Shown here: one piece after another, positions 55,718-62,816 of the stretch | Layout of the letters: the number at the start of each line of letters is the position of its first letter | Position numbering within the stretch: the stretch's first letter is position 1 | Assembly: GCA_012840085.1 (NCBI GenBank) | Contig: DUMB01000073.1 | Location: forward strand, 1-62,816 | Source: Clostridiaceae bacterium | GTDB taxonomy: Bacteria; Bacillota; Clostridia; Acetivibrionales; DUMB01 | Reading direction: 5' to 3' | DNA: 62,816 nt | The notes under the pieces: model-generated | Database searches by the model: none | What the model was told of the DNA's origin: nothing | The model's input: only the letters and a program-made list of their open reading frames with translations | Made by a program: the position numbers and the translations under genes

Positions 55718-55800
55718 GCGGTCCTTCTTCTTACTTTTTATGCGCTTTGATCTTTCTTCTTACTTTTTATGTGTTTTGATCCTTCTCCTTATTTCTTATA
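55718..55800 (-). repeat. Tandem repeat of the RNase G 3' end
   Basis: Two to three units of about 30 nt (plus strand CTTCTTACTTTTTATGYGYT followed by TTGATC-). The unit nearest the gene includes the last codons (YKK) and stop codon of rng; two more units follow outside it. Confidence 0.8.
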
Positions 55801-57048
55801 CGGTGCTTTACCCGTTCCGCCGCAGTATGGGCAGTCATCGCTCATTATCGTGGAAAGCTCGCTGCGCACCTTTTTCCTTGTCATTTCAATCAGGCCAAGT
55901 CCAGTCATCCCTACAACCGTCGTTTTTGTGCGGTCTTTTTTTAATGATTGGATTAATGAGTCCATAACCATTTTTTGATGTTCACTCTCGTGCATATCTA
56001 TGAAGTCAATTATAATAATTCCGCCGATATCTCTCAGCCTCAATTGCTTGGCAATCTCTGCCGCTGCTTCAATATTGGTCTTAACAACGGTATCCTCAAG
56101 GCTATGGCGCCCGGTAAATTTCCCGGTATTTACATCAATTACAGTCAGGGCTTCTGTCTTGTCAATTATGATATAGCCACCTGATTTGAGCCAAACTTTT
56201 CTCGACATCGCCCTTAATATTTGAGATTCAATCTGATAATACTCAAATATTTGATAATCTTTGCTAAAATACTTTACTCTTGCCTTAAGCGAAGGTGAAA
56301 TCAAGTCTAATAATTCCAGTACCCTTTCGTACTGCTGCACATCATTTATAACAAATTTGCTGATGTCCTGTGTAAAAAGATCTCTCACCGTACGTTCAAC
56401 AATATTGTATTCCTGATATATACAGCGCGGTACATGCCCTTTATATTCCTTCTTTTTGGTTGTCTCCCAAAGCTTTGTCAGGTAATCCAGATCCTTCAGG
56501 AAATCCTCTGTTTCCTTACCTTCAGCTGCGGTTCTCACAATTAAACCTTTTCCTTCAGGCTTCAAGCTGTCAGCAATTTTTTTAAGCCTGACCCTTTCAT
56601 CTTCATTCTCTATTCTCCTGGAGACACCTGTATAATTAGCATTGGGCAACAAAACCATATACCGTCCGGGCAAAGTTATGTGGGTAGTAACTCTTGGGCC
56701 TTTTGTCCCTATTGGTTCCTTAATTACCTGAACTGTTATTTCCTGCCCTGGTTTTAACACATCACATACATTAAGATTTTTTCCCTTTAATTTTTCATTT
56801 TCATTGTCTGAGTACTCACTCTGGGATATTGCATCAGTCACGTACAAAAAAGCATTCCTCTCATAGCCTATATCAATAAATGCCGCCTGCATACCCGGGA
56901 GAACATCTTTTACTTTACCTCTGTAAATATTGCCTACAAAACGCTCCGAGCTATTCTTTTCAATGTGCAATTCGACAAGTTCCCCGTCCTCCAGAAGAGC
57001 AACTCTCGTTTCGTTTGGTCCAACATCAACTATTATTTCAGCTTCCAT
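55789..57048 (-). CDS. rng: Ribonuclease G/E family
   Basis: An endoribonuclease that processes rRNA and mRNA. The 419-aa protein has an S1 RNA-binding domain near residues 38-125 (GNIYRGKVKDVLPGMQAAFIDIG), the catalytic DIGGIIIIDFIDM and a C-terminal zinc-link CPYCGGTGK. Length is short, of the RNase G type. An AGGTGAG site precedes the ATG. It follows the two radical-SAM-linked genes as in many Clostridia; however, rplU-ysxB-rpmA, its usual downstream neighbours, are not here, being replaced by tRNA-Gln. Confidence 0.92.
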   Translation of the reverse strand: MEAEIIVDVGPNETRVALLEDGELVELHIEKNSSERFVGNIYRGKVKDVLPGMQAAFIDIGYERNAFLYVTDAISQSEYSDNENEKLKGKNLNVCDVLKPGQEITVQVIKEPIGTKGPRVTTHITLPGRYMVLLPNANYTGVSRRIENEDERVRLKKIADSLKPEGKGLIVRTAAEGKETEDFLKDLDYLTKLWETTKKKEYKGHVPRCIYQEYNIVERTVRDLFTQDISKFVINDVQQYERVLELLDLISPSLKARVKYFSKDYQIFEYYQIESQILRAMSRKVWLKSGGYIIIDKTEALTVIDVNTGKFTGRHSLEDTVVKTNIEAAAEIAKQLRLRDIGGIIIIDFIDMHESEHQKMVMDSLIQSLKKDRTKTTVVGMTGLGLIEMTRKKVRSELSTIMSDDCPYCGGTGKAPYKK

Positions 57049-57076
57049 TACATATGCTCACCTCAACCCGGAATCC

Positions 57077-57796
57077 TTACCTCTTAGGATTCGTTCCTTC
57101 CAATACCCTGTCATCCATAGGATCTACCATAACTCCATTTCTACTGACAAAAAGACCTGTACGGTGAATTGCCTTAAGCTTGATGCCAGGGCCGAAAGTA
57201 TCAGCAAATGCATCATAGAGCAATTCAGGTTTTAGATTTGCAGAGCTCCCTGCACTAAGCAAAGAATTAACAGTGAATGTTCCTTCTTCGGAATCTCCCA
57301 AACACAGCTGGTGAATCATTGGCTTTATATCCACATCTCTGACTTTGCTCTTCGTTTCTTTCTTTACAATAATAGTCGGTCTTTCAATAAAATCATTTAT
57401 TTTCTCCTGCAAAAACTCTCTGTCAAAATGTCCTTCAGCAGAAACCGTAATTCTATATGAAGCCATGGTTATAGATGCCATTATATTGTCTTTGGCGAAT
57501 TTTTTCTTTGCCTCGAGCACTTTCAATCCCGCCGGAAGCTGAGCATTTAACCTTCTCATAAAATCAGCCGGACTAACATTTCCCTCTAGCCCAAAATCGG
57601 CATATTCAGCTTCACTGGTAACACCTACCGAAAGCGGCAGGCCAAATATCATTTCAGGATGAGGATTAAACCCCTGTGAATAGGCAACAGGCAATCTCGC
57701 TCTTCTTAATGCCCTTTCAAACACCTTCATCAAGTCAAGGTGAGAAATATACTTTACCTCCTCACCGCGTAAGAACTTTATCCTTAAACCGTTCAA
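57077..57796 (-). CDS. TIGR03936/DUF2344 radical-SAM-linked protein
   Basis: A 239-aa conserved protein of the DUF2344 family, encoded beside, or fused to, the TIGR03960 radical SAM protein, as here. The core begins LRIKFLRGEEVKYISHLDLM and has PVAYSQGFNPHPEM. Function unknown; a role in rRNA or tRNA modification has been suspected from context only. The start is a TTG at 57796, 8 nt after GGAGG; the open frame to 57823 has no site. It is between that radical SAM gene and rng. Confidence 0.9.
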   Translation of the reverse strand: MNGLRIKFLRGEEVKYISHLDLMKVFERALRRARLPVAYSQGFNPHPEMIFGLPLSVGVTSEAEYADFGLEGNVSPADFMRRLNAQLPAGLKVLEAKKKFAKDNIMASITMASYRITVSAEGHFDREFLQEKINDFIERPTIIVKKETKSKVRDVDIKPMIHQLCLGDSEEGTFTVNSLLSAGSSANLKPELLYDAFADTFGPGIKLKAIHRTGLFVSRNGVMVDPMDDRVLEGTNPKR

Positions 57797-57833
57797 AGGA
57801 AGACACCTCCGGAAATTAAACAATTATTTACAT

Positions 57834-59687
57834 TCAGTCATTCTTAATACATATAGAACTGCCAAAAGCGGCTGCTCCACACCCTGAACAACCAACCCTG
57901 CAGTTGGAGGTAAGTTCACCTTTATAAGCTCTCTCATTCTCCTTTAACAGGAACTTCTTTGATATACCCATGTCTATATGATCCCAGGGGAACACTTCAT
58001 CGTGGTTTCTTTTTCTGTTTGCATAAAATGCCGGATCAACACCGCATTCATCGAAGGCTTCAATCCACTTTTCAAATTTAAAATGATCCCCCCAGCTGTC
58101 AAACTTGCAACCTTTTTCCCAGGCTTTTATGAGAACTTCACCGGTTTTCCTGTCTCCTCTTGCAAAAACTGCTTCAAGAAAGCTCAATTCCGGTTCATGC
58201 CAGTTATATGTTATATATCTGCTCTTTATATTATCTTTCAAAAACTTCTGCTTTTCCACTAACACTTCAATTGTATCCTGTGCTTCCCATTGAAAAGGCG
58301 TAAAGGGCTTTGGTACAAAAGACGAGGTACTTAAAGTAACTTTCAAACCCTTTCCCCTTTTCTCTTTTGGTGTGTTCATATAGGCATCCACTACTTTTTT
58401 TCCCAAATCCGCAATACCTGCAATATCCTCAAATGCTTCAGTGGGCAATCCCAACATAAAGTATAGTTTGACTGTGCTCCAACCACCTGCAAAAGCTATT
58501 GATACTGAATTGATAAGGTCTTCCTCAGTGACGCCCTTGTTGATTACATCTCTCAGTCTCTGGGTTCCTGCCTCAGGAGCAAAAGTCAGGCCGCTTTTTC
58601 TCACCTTCTGAGCCTTCTCCATCAGATTAAGTGAAAAAGAATCAACCCTCAGAGATGGAAGGGCCAGATTTACCTTTCGTGGTTCCATTTCTTCAATCAA
58701 CTGTTCTGTAAGTTCACCCAAACCGGTATAGTCGCTGGTACTGAGTGATGCCAGGGATATCTCTTCATATCCTGTGCTTTCTTCAAGCTTCTTTGCACAC
58801 TCCACAAGCTTTTCAGGATTCTTTTCCCTCACAGGCCTGTAAATAAACCCTGCCTGGCAGAATCTGCAGCCTCTTATACATCCCCTGAAAAGCTCCAGCA
58901 TCAGTCTGTTGTGCACAATGTCGGTAAAAGGCACAATCACTTTTTCAGGATAATATACATTATCAAGATCTTTGACAATTCTCTTTCTTACCTTGCGTGG
59001 ATATTTATCCTTTATTGGATTTACGGATTTTACAGTTCCGTCGCCGTTGTATTGAACATCATAAAAGCCCGGCACATATACTCCTTCCACGGAAGATATC
59101 CTGTCCAGGAAATCCTCCCTGGCAGCGCCGTTTTCTTTCCATTCTTTGTAGATGTCCAACACTTCATTGATAACTTCCTCTGCTTCGCCAAGTATAAAGA
59201 AATCAATTATTCCTGCAAGAGGTTCAGGATTGCATGAACAAGGGCCTCCGGCACATACAAACGGGTGCTCTTCCGTCCTGTCGGCTGTCCTGATTGGTAT
59301 CCCCGCAAGATCAAGCATGTTAATAATATTTGTATAGCTCATTTCATACTGCAGTGAAAAACCTACAAAATCAAAGATGCCTACTGGGTCATGGGATTCA
59401 AGGGCAAAAAGGGGTATCCCGTTTTCTCGCATTTTTTCCTCCATATCAACCCATGGAGCAAATACCCTTTCACACCACGAATCTTCTCGCTCATTTATCA
59501 GATGATATAAAATTCGCATTCCAAGATGTGACATACCTACTTCATAAACATCCGGAAAGCAAAAAGCAAATCTTATCTTTATGTTATTTACATCTTTTTG
59601 TACAACATTCCACTCATTGCCTGTATATCTTGCAGGCTTCTCAACACTTCGGAGTATATCATCGCTTATCCTGTCATTCAAAGACAT
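57834..59687 (-). CDS. TIGR03960 family B12-binding-type radical SAM protein
   Basis: A 617-aa radical SAM protein. The N-terminal region (about 60-190) resembles a cobalamin-binding fold (FCFPDVYEVGMSHLGMRIL). The cluster motif is GCIRGCRFCQAG, and the C terminus ends with CRVGCSGCGAAAFGS, a possible second Cys-rich site. The reaction is unknown. The start is the ATG at 59687 (MSLNDRISD); its ribosome site GGTGG is modest, and the open frame extends to 59756. Co-transcribed with DUF2344 and rng. Confidence 0.9.
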   Translation of the reverse strand: MSLNDRISDDILRSVEKPARYTGNEWNVVQKDVNNIKIRFAFCFPDVYEVGMSHLGMRILYHLINEREDSWCERVFAPWVDMEEKMRENGIPLFALESHDPVGIFDFVGFSLQYEMSYTNIINMLDLAGIPIRTADRTEEHPFVCAGGPCSCNPEPLAGIIDFFILGEAEEVINEVLDIYKEWKENGAAREDFLDRISSVEGVYVPGFYDVQYNGDGTVKSVNPIKDKYPRKVRKRIVKDLDNVYYPEKVIVPFTDIVHNRLMLELFRGCIRGCRFCQAGFIYRPVREKNPEKLVECAKKLEESTGYEEISLASLSTSDYTGLGELTEQLIEEMEPRKVNLALPSLRVDSFSLNLMEKAQKVRKSGLTFAPEAGTQRLRDVINKGVTEEDLINSVSIAFAGGWSTVKLYFMLGLPTEAFEDIAGIADLGKKVVDAYMNTPKEKRGKGLKVTLSTSSFVPKPFTPFQWEAQDTIEVLVEKQKFLKDNIKSRYITYNWHEPELSFLEAVFARGDRKTGEVLIKAWEKGCKFDSWGDHFKFEKWIEAFDECGVDPAFYANRKRNHDEVFPWDHIDMGISKKFLLKENERAYKGELTSNCRVGCSGCGAAAFGSSICIKND

Positions 59688-59795
59688 AGTGTTAACCACC
59701 ATTCGATAAAATATTTCATAAATTTCTATAAATACTTGCAAAGTATTTGAATACAAATATAAATACCTTTATTATAATACCCAAACAATGGCTTT

Positions 59796-60806
59796 TTAGC
59801 AACAAAATCTGCTGCGGTATTGTGGCCCGTAATAAGCAGCCAGCTTTATTGCCTCTATCATGCTTATAGGGCTTGCAATGCCTTTTCCTGCTATATCAAA
59901 AGCTGTGCCGTGATCAACGGAAGTTCTTAAGAATGGCATGCCGATAGTAATTGAAATTGTCCTCTCAAAATCCACAGTTTTTGTGGCTATATGTCCCTGG
60001 TCATGGTATAACGACAAGACAGCGTCATACTTGCCGTTCAGTGCCTGGAAGAATACAGAATCAGCCGGCACCGGACCGGTAACATTTATTCCGAGCTTTT
60101 GCGCCTCCTGAACAGCAGGCTCTATTTCCCTTACTTCTTCATCACCAAAAAGGCCATGCTCACCTGAATGCGGATTAAGCCCCGCAACAGCAATTAATGC
60201 TCTTTCTATACCAAGCATTTTTAAAGCCTTCCGGCATTTCTTTATATATGTAACAAGCCTTTCCTTTGTAACCAAATCACAAGCTTTGCGAAGTGACACA
60301 TGCCTTGAAAGGAAGAATACCCTCATATTGCGTACCTGAAACATTGTAAGGGGGTCTAAAGTAGCCGTAAGGCCGGCATACATTTCCGTATGCCCTATAA
60401 AATCTATATTTGCAGCCTTTATGGCCTCCTTGTTGATGGGGGTAGTTGCAACTGCTGTAATCTTGCCAGCCATGGCAAGCTCCGCCGACTTTACTATACA
60501 GTCAAAAGCTGCTTTCCCGCACGCAGCCTGCACTTTACCAAACAACAGGCATTTCGTATCAATATTCCCAGCAGGTACAATATCTATGGTTCCGTGAGCA
60601 TATTTGCCGTCTTCCGGCTCTTCTACAATATTAAATTTCATACCGGAATTTACGAATTTCTCAGTAAGTTCAAAGCATCCAACATCCCCTATTACCAAGG
60701 GTTTACAAGTATTATACAGTTCTTTTTCCGCCAGTGCTTTAAGTACAATTTCCGGCCCGATGCCTGCAGCATCGCCCATTGGTATTCCTATTATGGGTCT
60801 TTCCAA
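59796..60806 (-). CDS. 4-hydroxythreonine-4-phosphate dehydrogenase family protein (PdxA)
   Basis: A 336-aa NAD-dependent dehydrogenase of the PdxA family. The metal-binding histidines are visible in [20 protein letters not shown] and SLYHDQGH, and the N terminus reads [19 protein letters not shown]. It could act in pyridoxal phosphate synthesis, or, as PdxA2, oxidise four-carbon sugar-acid phosphates. The context (an MFS gene upstream, no pdxJ) does not decide. The start is a TTG at 60806, 7 nt after AGGAGG; the frame up to 60860 is read from MITE sequence. Confidence 0.85.
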   Translation of the reverse strand: MERPIIGIPMGDAAGIGPEIVLKALAEKELYNTCKPLVIGDVGCFELTEKFVNSGMKFNIVEEPEDGKYAHGTIDIVPAGNIDTKCLLFGKVQAACGKAAFDCIVKSAELAMAGKITAVATTPINKEAIKAANIDFIGHTEMYAGLTATLDPLTMFQVRNMRVFFLSRHVSLRKACDLVTKERLVTYIKKCRKALKMLGIERALIAVAGLNPHSGEHGLFGDEEVREIEPAVQEAQKLGINVTGPVPADSVFFQALNGKYDAVLSLYHDQGHIATKTVDFERTISITIGMPFLRTSVDHGTAFDIAGKGIASPISMIEAIKLAAYYGPQYRSRFCC

Positions 60807-60840
60807 ATTAAAACCTCCTGTCATTTTCAATTCCGCTAAC

Positions 60841-60949
60841 TTAACTTGTTGTGCAAGCATTACGATAGCAAAAGTTACAGGCTTCAGAGATTATAAACCT
60901 GGCTCTGAAGCACTCCATAATACTAACTCATTACCTGGCACAACAAGTT
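60841..60949. mobile_element. 109-bp MITE, B left and A right
   Basis: TTAACTTGTTGTGC (60841-60854) and GCACAACAAGTT (60938-60949) form terminal inverted repeats. The left side continues AAGCATTACGATAGCA (end B), and the right, read inward, CAGGTAATGAGTTAG (end A). An inner hairpin GCTTCAGAG/CTCTGAAGC lies in the middle. It is a shorter relative of the 309-bp element at 36076 in opposite orientation and separates the MFS gene from pdxA. Confidence 0.8.
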
Positions 60950-60968
60950 GAATTAATAACAAATTACG

Positions 60969-62249
60969 TTATGCAGATATTTCACTTTCGCTATGCAAGT
61001 TTTTTCCCATTTTTCTCTCTGCCAACCAACCTATAAAGTAAAGGAAAGCAGCCAGTATTCTTACAAATCCTATCAGCAGAAACGCTGTATGTATACCTAC
61101 TTTTTTATAAATCCAAACACCGGCCAGCGGTGAGAAAAATCCCGAAATACTCATAATTGTATTAAAAAAGGATATATATACTGTCCTTTTATCTTCCGGA
61201 AGAGTTTCAATCAGGCAGGAAAATAACGTTAGTGTAATTCCTGCATTTGCTATTCCGATTATTATATTTACAAGAATTAACATTTCTATACTCATTAACC
61301 TGACATAAAAAAAAGTATGTACAGACATTGCTGCTGCACTCAGAATAATGGCAAAACTGCCTCCTTTGTTATTAGTCAACTTATTCCAGTAAGAATATGA
61401 TAAAAAGGTTGCCAAACCTGCAGTAACATTGAGCAGGCTCAGCTGAAATTCATTCACTTTTACATAATCCACATTATAGATAAAACCCAACGGCCAGGCC
61501 AATTGCCAGCCTACATGAAACACAAAAGATATAACACTGAATATTATGAACCTCTTATTTGAGAGCATATACTTAAAATCCTTCATATTAAAAGATGAAA
61601 TATATTTCCCATTTCCATTATCCAGGCTGCTGCCATTCTTAACCCGTGACAGAATAAGAGCCTGCAGTATTGCAAGCAGAGTACAGGCAACATAGAACAA
61701 CTGATATATGGCAAGTCTTTCATTATCATTAGTAGGTATTTTGGTTAATATAAGGCCGGTAAACAGTACTGTTATCATCCCGAAAAAAGCTCCGTACTTG
61801 CTTCTCAATGAGTATACCAGTCTGGCCTGTGCTCCTTTAAAAGTGCCTACAAAAAATGACTGCCATGTTGTTCCATAGAGAGAACCCGGCCAATTCATAA
61901 GGCCAATAAGCGCAATATAAATAATCACTCTATAAGTATCGGAAAAAAAAGGTACTAATGCAATTAAGAGATAAAATATGCTGTTTATATATATTAAAAT
62001 ACATGTTGCGCGTTTCTTATCCACCAGCCGGTCAATAAATATGCCGCATGGTACCAGCACAAGTATTGCCATAAGCGGCGGCATGGAGTTTAGCAAAGCC
62101 ACATGAGTATCACCGGCGCCCATGCGTTTTGCAAACATTTGTATAAAAGGGTTGTACAGATTAAATATCATGGTAAATACTATGCCCTCAAGTATTACAA
62201 GCAAGGAGTTTTTATCAATATTGTTAATTATATTTTTAAACAGCCTCAT
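60969..62249 (-). CDS. Major facilitator superfamily transporter
   Basis: A 426-aa membrane protein with about 12 helices in two bundles and the MFS loop between helices 2 and 3 (PCGIFIDRLVDKKRAT). The substrate is unknown. GGGGG precedes the ATG at 62249. It lies upstream of pdxA in the same direction, but the MITE between them may have split a former operon. Confidence 0.85.
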   Translation of the reverse strand: MRLFKNIINNIDKNSLLVILEGIVFTMIFNLYNPFIQMFAKRMGAGDTHVALLNSMPPLMAILVLVPCGIFIDRLVDKKRATCILIYINSIFYLLIALVPFFSDTYRVIIYIALIGLMNWPGSLYGTTWQSFFVGTFKGAQARLVYSLRSKYGAFFGMITVLFTGLILTKIPTNDNERLAIYQLFYVACTLLAILQALILSRVKNGSSLDNGNGKYISSFNMKDFKYMLSNKRFIIFSVISFVFHVGWQLAWPLGFIYNVDYVKVNEFQLSLLNVTAGLATFLSYSYWNKLTNNKGGSFAIILSAAAMSVHTFFYVRLMSIEMLILVNIIIGIANAGITLTLFSCLIETLPEDKRTVYISFFNTIMSISGFFSPLAGVWIYKKVGIHTAFLLIGFVRILAAFLYFIGWLAERKMGKNLHSESEISA

Positions 62250-62277
62250 ATGAGTGCCCCCGTTAAATTCCTGTTCG

Positions 62278-62478
62278 TTATAATCTCTTCTGTATTTTTA
62301 TAATCTTCTGTATTATTACAATCCTATACATTTTTATAAATCTTATGCAATTTTAAAATCTTATGTATCTATGTATTATTGCAATCTTCTGTCTTACTAT
62401 AATCTTATGTAATTTTGTAATATCATGTAGTTTTGTAATATTATGTAATTTTGTAATCTTACGTGTTTTTATTTTGCA
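62278..62478 (-). repeat. About eleven tandem 18-nt repeats upstream of the MFS gene
   Basis: Degenerate units with plus-strand consensus TTGTAATCTTATGTAATT fill 200 nt upstream of the MFS start. Because 18 is a multiple of three, a minus-strand frame reads (ITKLHN)n, but it has no ribosome site. The promoter for the MFS gene must be inside or beyond these repeats. Confidence 0.85.
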
Positions 62479-62615
62479 ACATCTGGTCCCATAACCTCTA
62501 AAAAGATATTCTATCATATGAAAGCTGAAGTATTCAAACAAATATTATGTACAAAAAGCTGAAAAAAGTACTTGAGCTTTTGTTAATTATGCATTATAAT
62601 ATTAAATGTTCTTTT

Positions 62616-62691
62616 CGGGATGTAGCGCAGATGGTAGCGCGCGTCGTTCGGGACGATGAGGCCGCAGGTTCAAGTCCTGTCATCCCGACCA
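62616..62691 (+). tRNA. tRNA-Pro(CGG)
   Basis: A full cloverleaf: acceptor CGGGATG/CATCCCG with ACCA end, anticodon stem CGTCG/CGATG with loop TTCGGGA (anticodon CGG), T loop GGTTCAAGTCC. 76 nt with encoded CCA. Confidence 0.95.
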
Positions 62692-62699
62692 AATCATGA

Positions 62700-62816
62700 C
62701 CACCCGTAAAACGGGTGGTTTGCTCAGCCCTATAAGGGCAAGTTACCGGCCAGCGCCTAAAGACGCTGGCTTTCACTTCGTTCAAGCTACAATGCCTTTG
62801 CCACCTTTGCCGCCCC
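62700..62816 (+). mobile_element. Probable end of an IS200/IS605-type element (truncated by window)
   Basis: Immediately after tRNA-Pro there are three consecutive perfect hairpins: CCACCCGT/ACGGGTGG (62700-62718), GCCC/GGGC (62727-62739) and GCCAGCG/CGCTGGC (62749-62770), in GC-rich DNA unlike the flanks. Subterminal hairpins like these are typical of IS200/IS605 elements and their tnpB relatives. The element body lies beyond the window, so the family is not proven. Confidence 0.5.

Noticed and set aside
60806..60860. N-terminal extension of PdxA (starting [11 protein letters not shown])
   Set aside because: These codons include MITE end sequence; AGGAGG stands just before the TTG at 60806, where the family's conserved N terminus begins.
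62353..62541. 62-aa minus-strand frame with ITKLHN repeats
   Set aside because: It is produced by the 18-nt tandem repeat (18 is a multiple of three); no ribosome site.

Overview
The window looks like the chromosome of a low-GC, spore-forming-type anaerobe of class Clostridia, possibly near cluster III (Ruminiclostridium/Acetivibrio); this placement is inferred from gene content and order, not from a marker tree. Supporting signs are AT-rich intergenic DNA, strong AGGAGG ribosome sites, frequent GTG/TTG starts, a tyrosine T-box leader, pta-ackA-yceD-rpmF, PDZ/radical-SAM DUF512-der-plsY-gpsA, a formate-tetrahydrofolate branch (fhs-fchA-folD), TmcAL, RNase J and RNase G.

Layout. 1-900: a possible mobile-element end and a Cu/Zn superoxide dismutase. 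1.2-14.7 kb: a long minus-strand operon with four URO-D/MtaA-type proteins, a complete ribose-type ABC importer and an L-rhamnose-mutarotase-like protein, read divergently from a LacI regulator fused to a cytoplasmic family-1 solute-binding domain; a 36-bp palindrome and a clear sigma-A promoter lie between them. 14.7-22.4 kb: housekeeping (phospholipid synthesis, ribosome assembly, acetate formation). 22.6-24.7 kb: decayed gatA/gatB pieces, a small orphan gene and a lipoprotein. 24.8-29.7 kb: asparaginase and C1-folate genes. 30-34.2 kb: TmcAL and a LacI-controlled Gfo/Idh/MocA dehydrogenase with two matching operators. 34.4-41.3 kb: T-box/tyrS, a 309-bp MITE, a TetM-like GTPase fused to a Rae1/YacP-type NYN nuclease domain, and RNase J. 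41.4-45.1 kb: alpha-glucan genes (GT4, DUF4912, GH57). 45.3-53.5 kb: a hydantoinase-type operon (transporter, HyuA, HExxH protein, FAD oxidoreductase) next to a ROK-like repressor. 53.8-62.8 kb: L,D-transpeptidase, DUF1624 membrane protein, tRNA-Gln, RNase G with two radical-SAM-linked genes, PdxA, an MFS transporter, tRNA-Pro and an IS200/IS605-like end.

The most interesting items are the URO-D/ABC/mutarotase system with its fused regulator, the TetM-NYN fusion (a candidate ribosome-rescue factor), and a genome-structure signal: many intergenic gaps consist of degenerate tandem repeats of 13-30 nt, several of which repeat the stop codon and the last codons of the gene beside them. A MITE family with two distinguishable ends (A and B) is also present in two full copies and two solo ends.

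No CRISPR array, rRNA gene, replication origin or intact transposase was seen. Starts were chosen by Shine-Dalgarno position, so several differ from the longest open frame.
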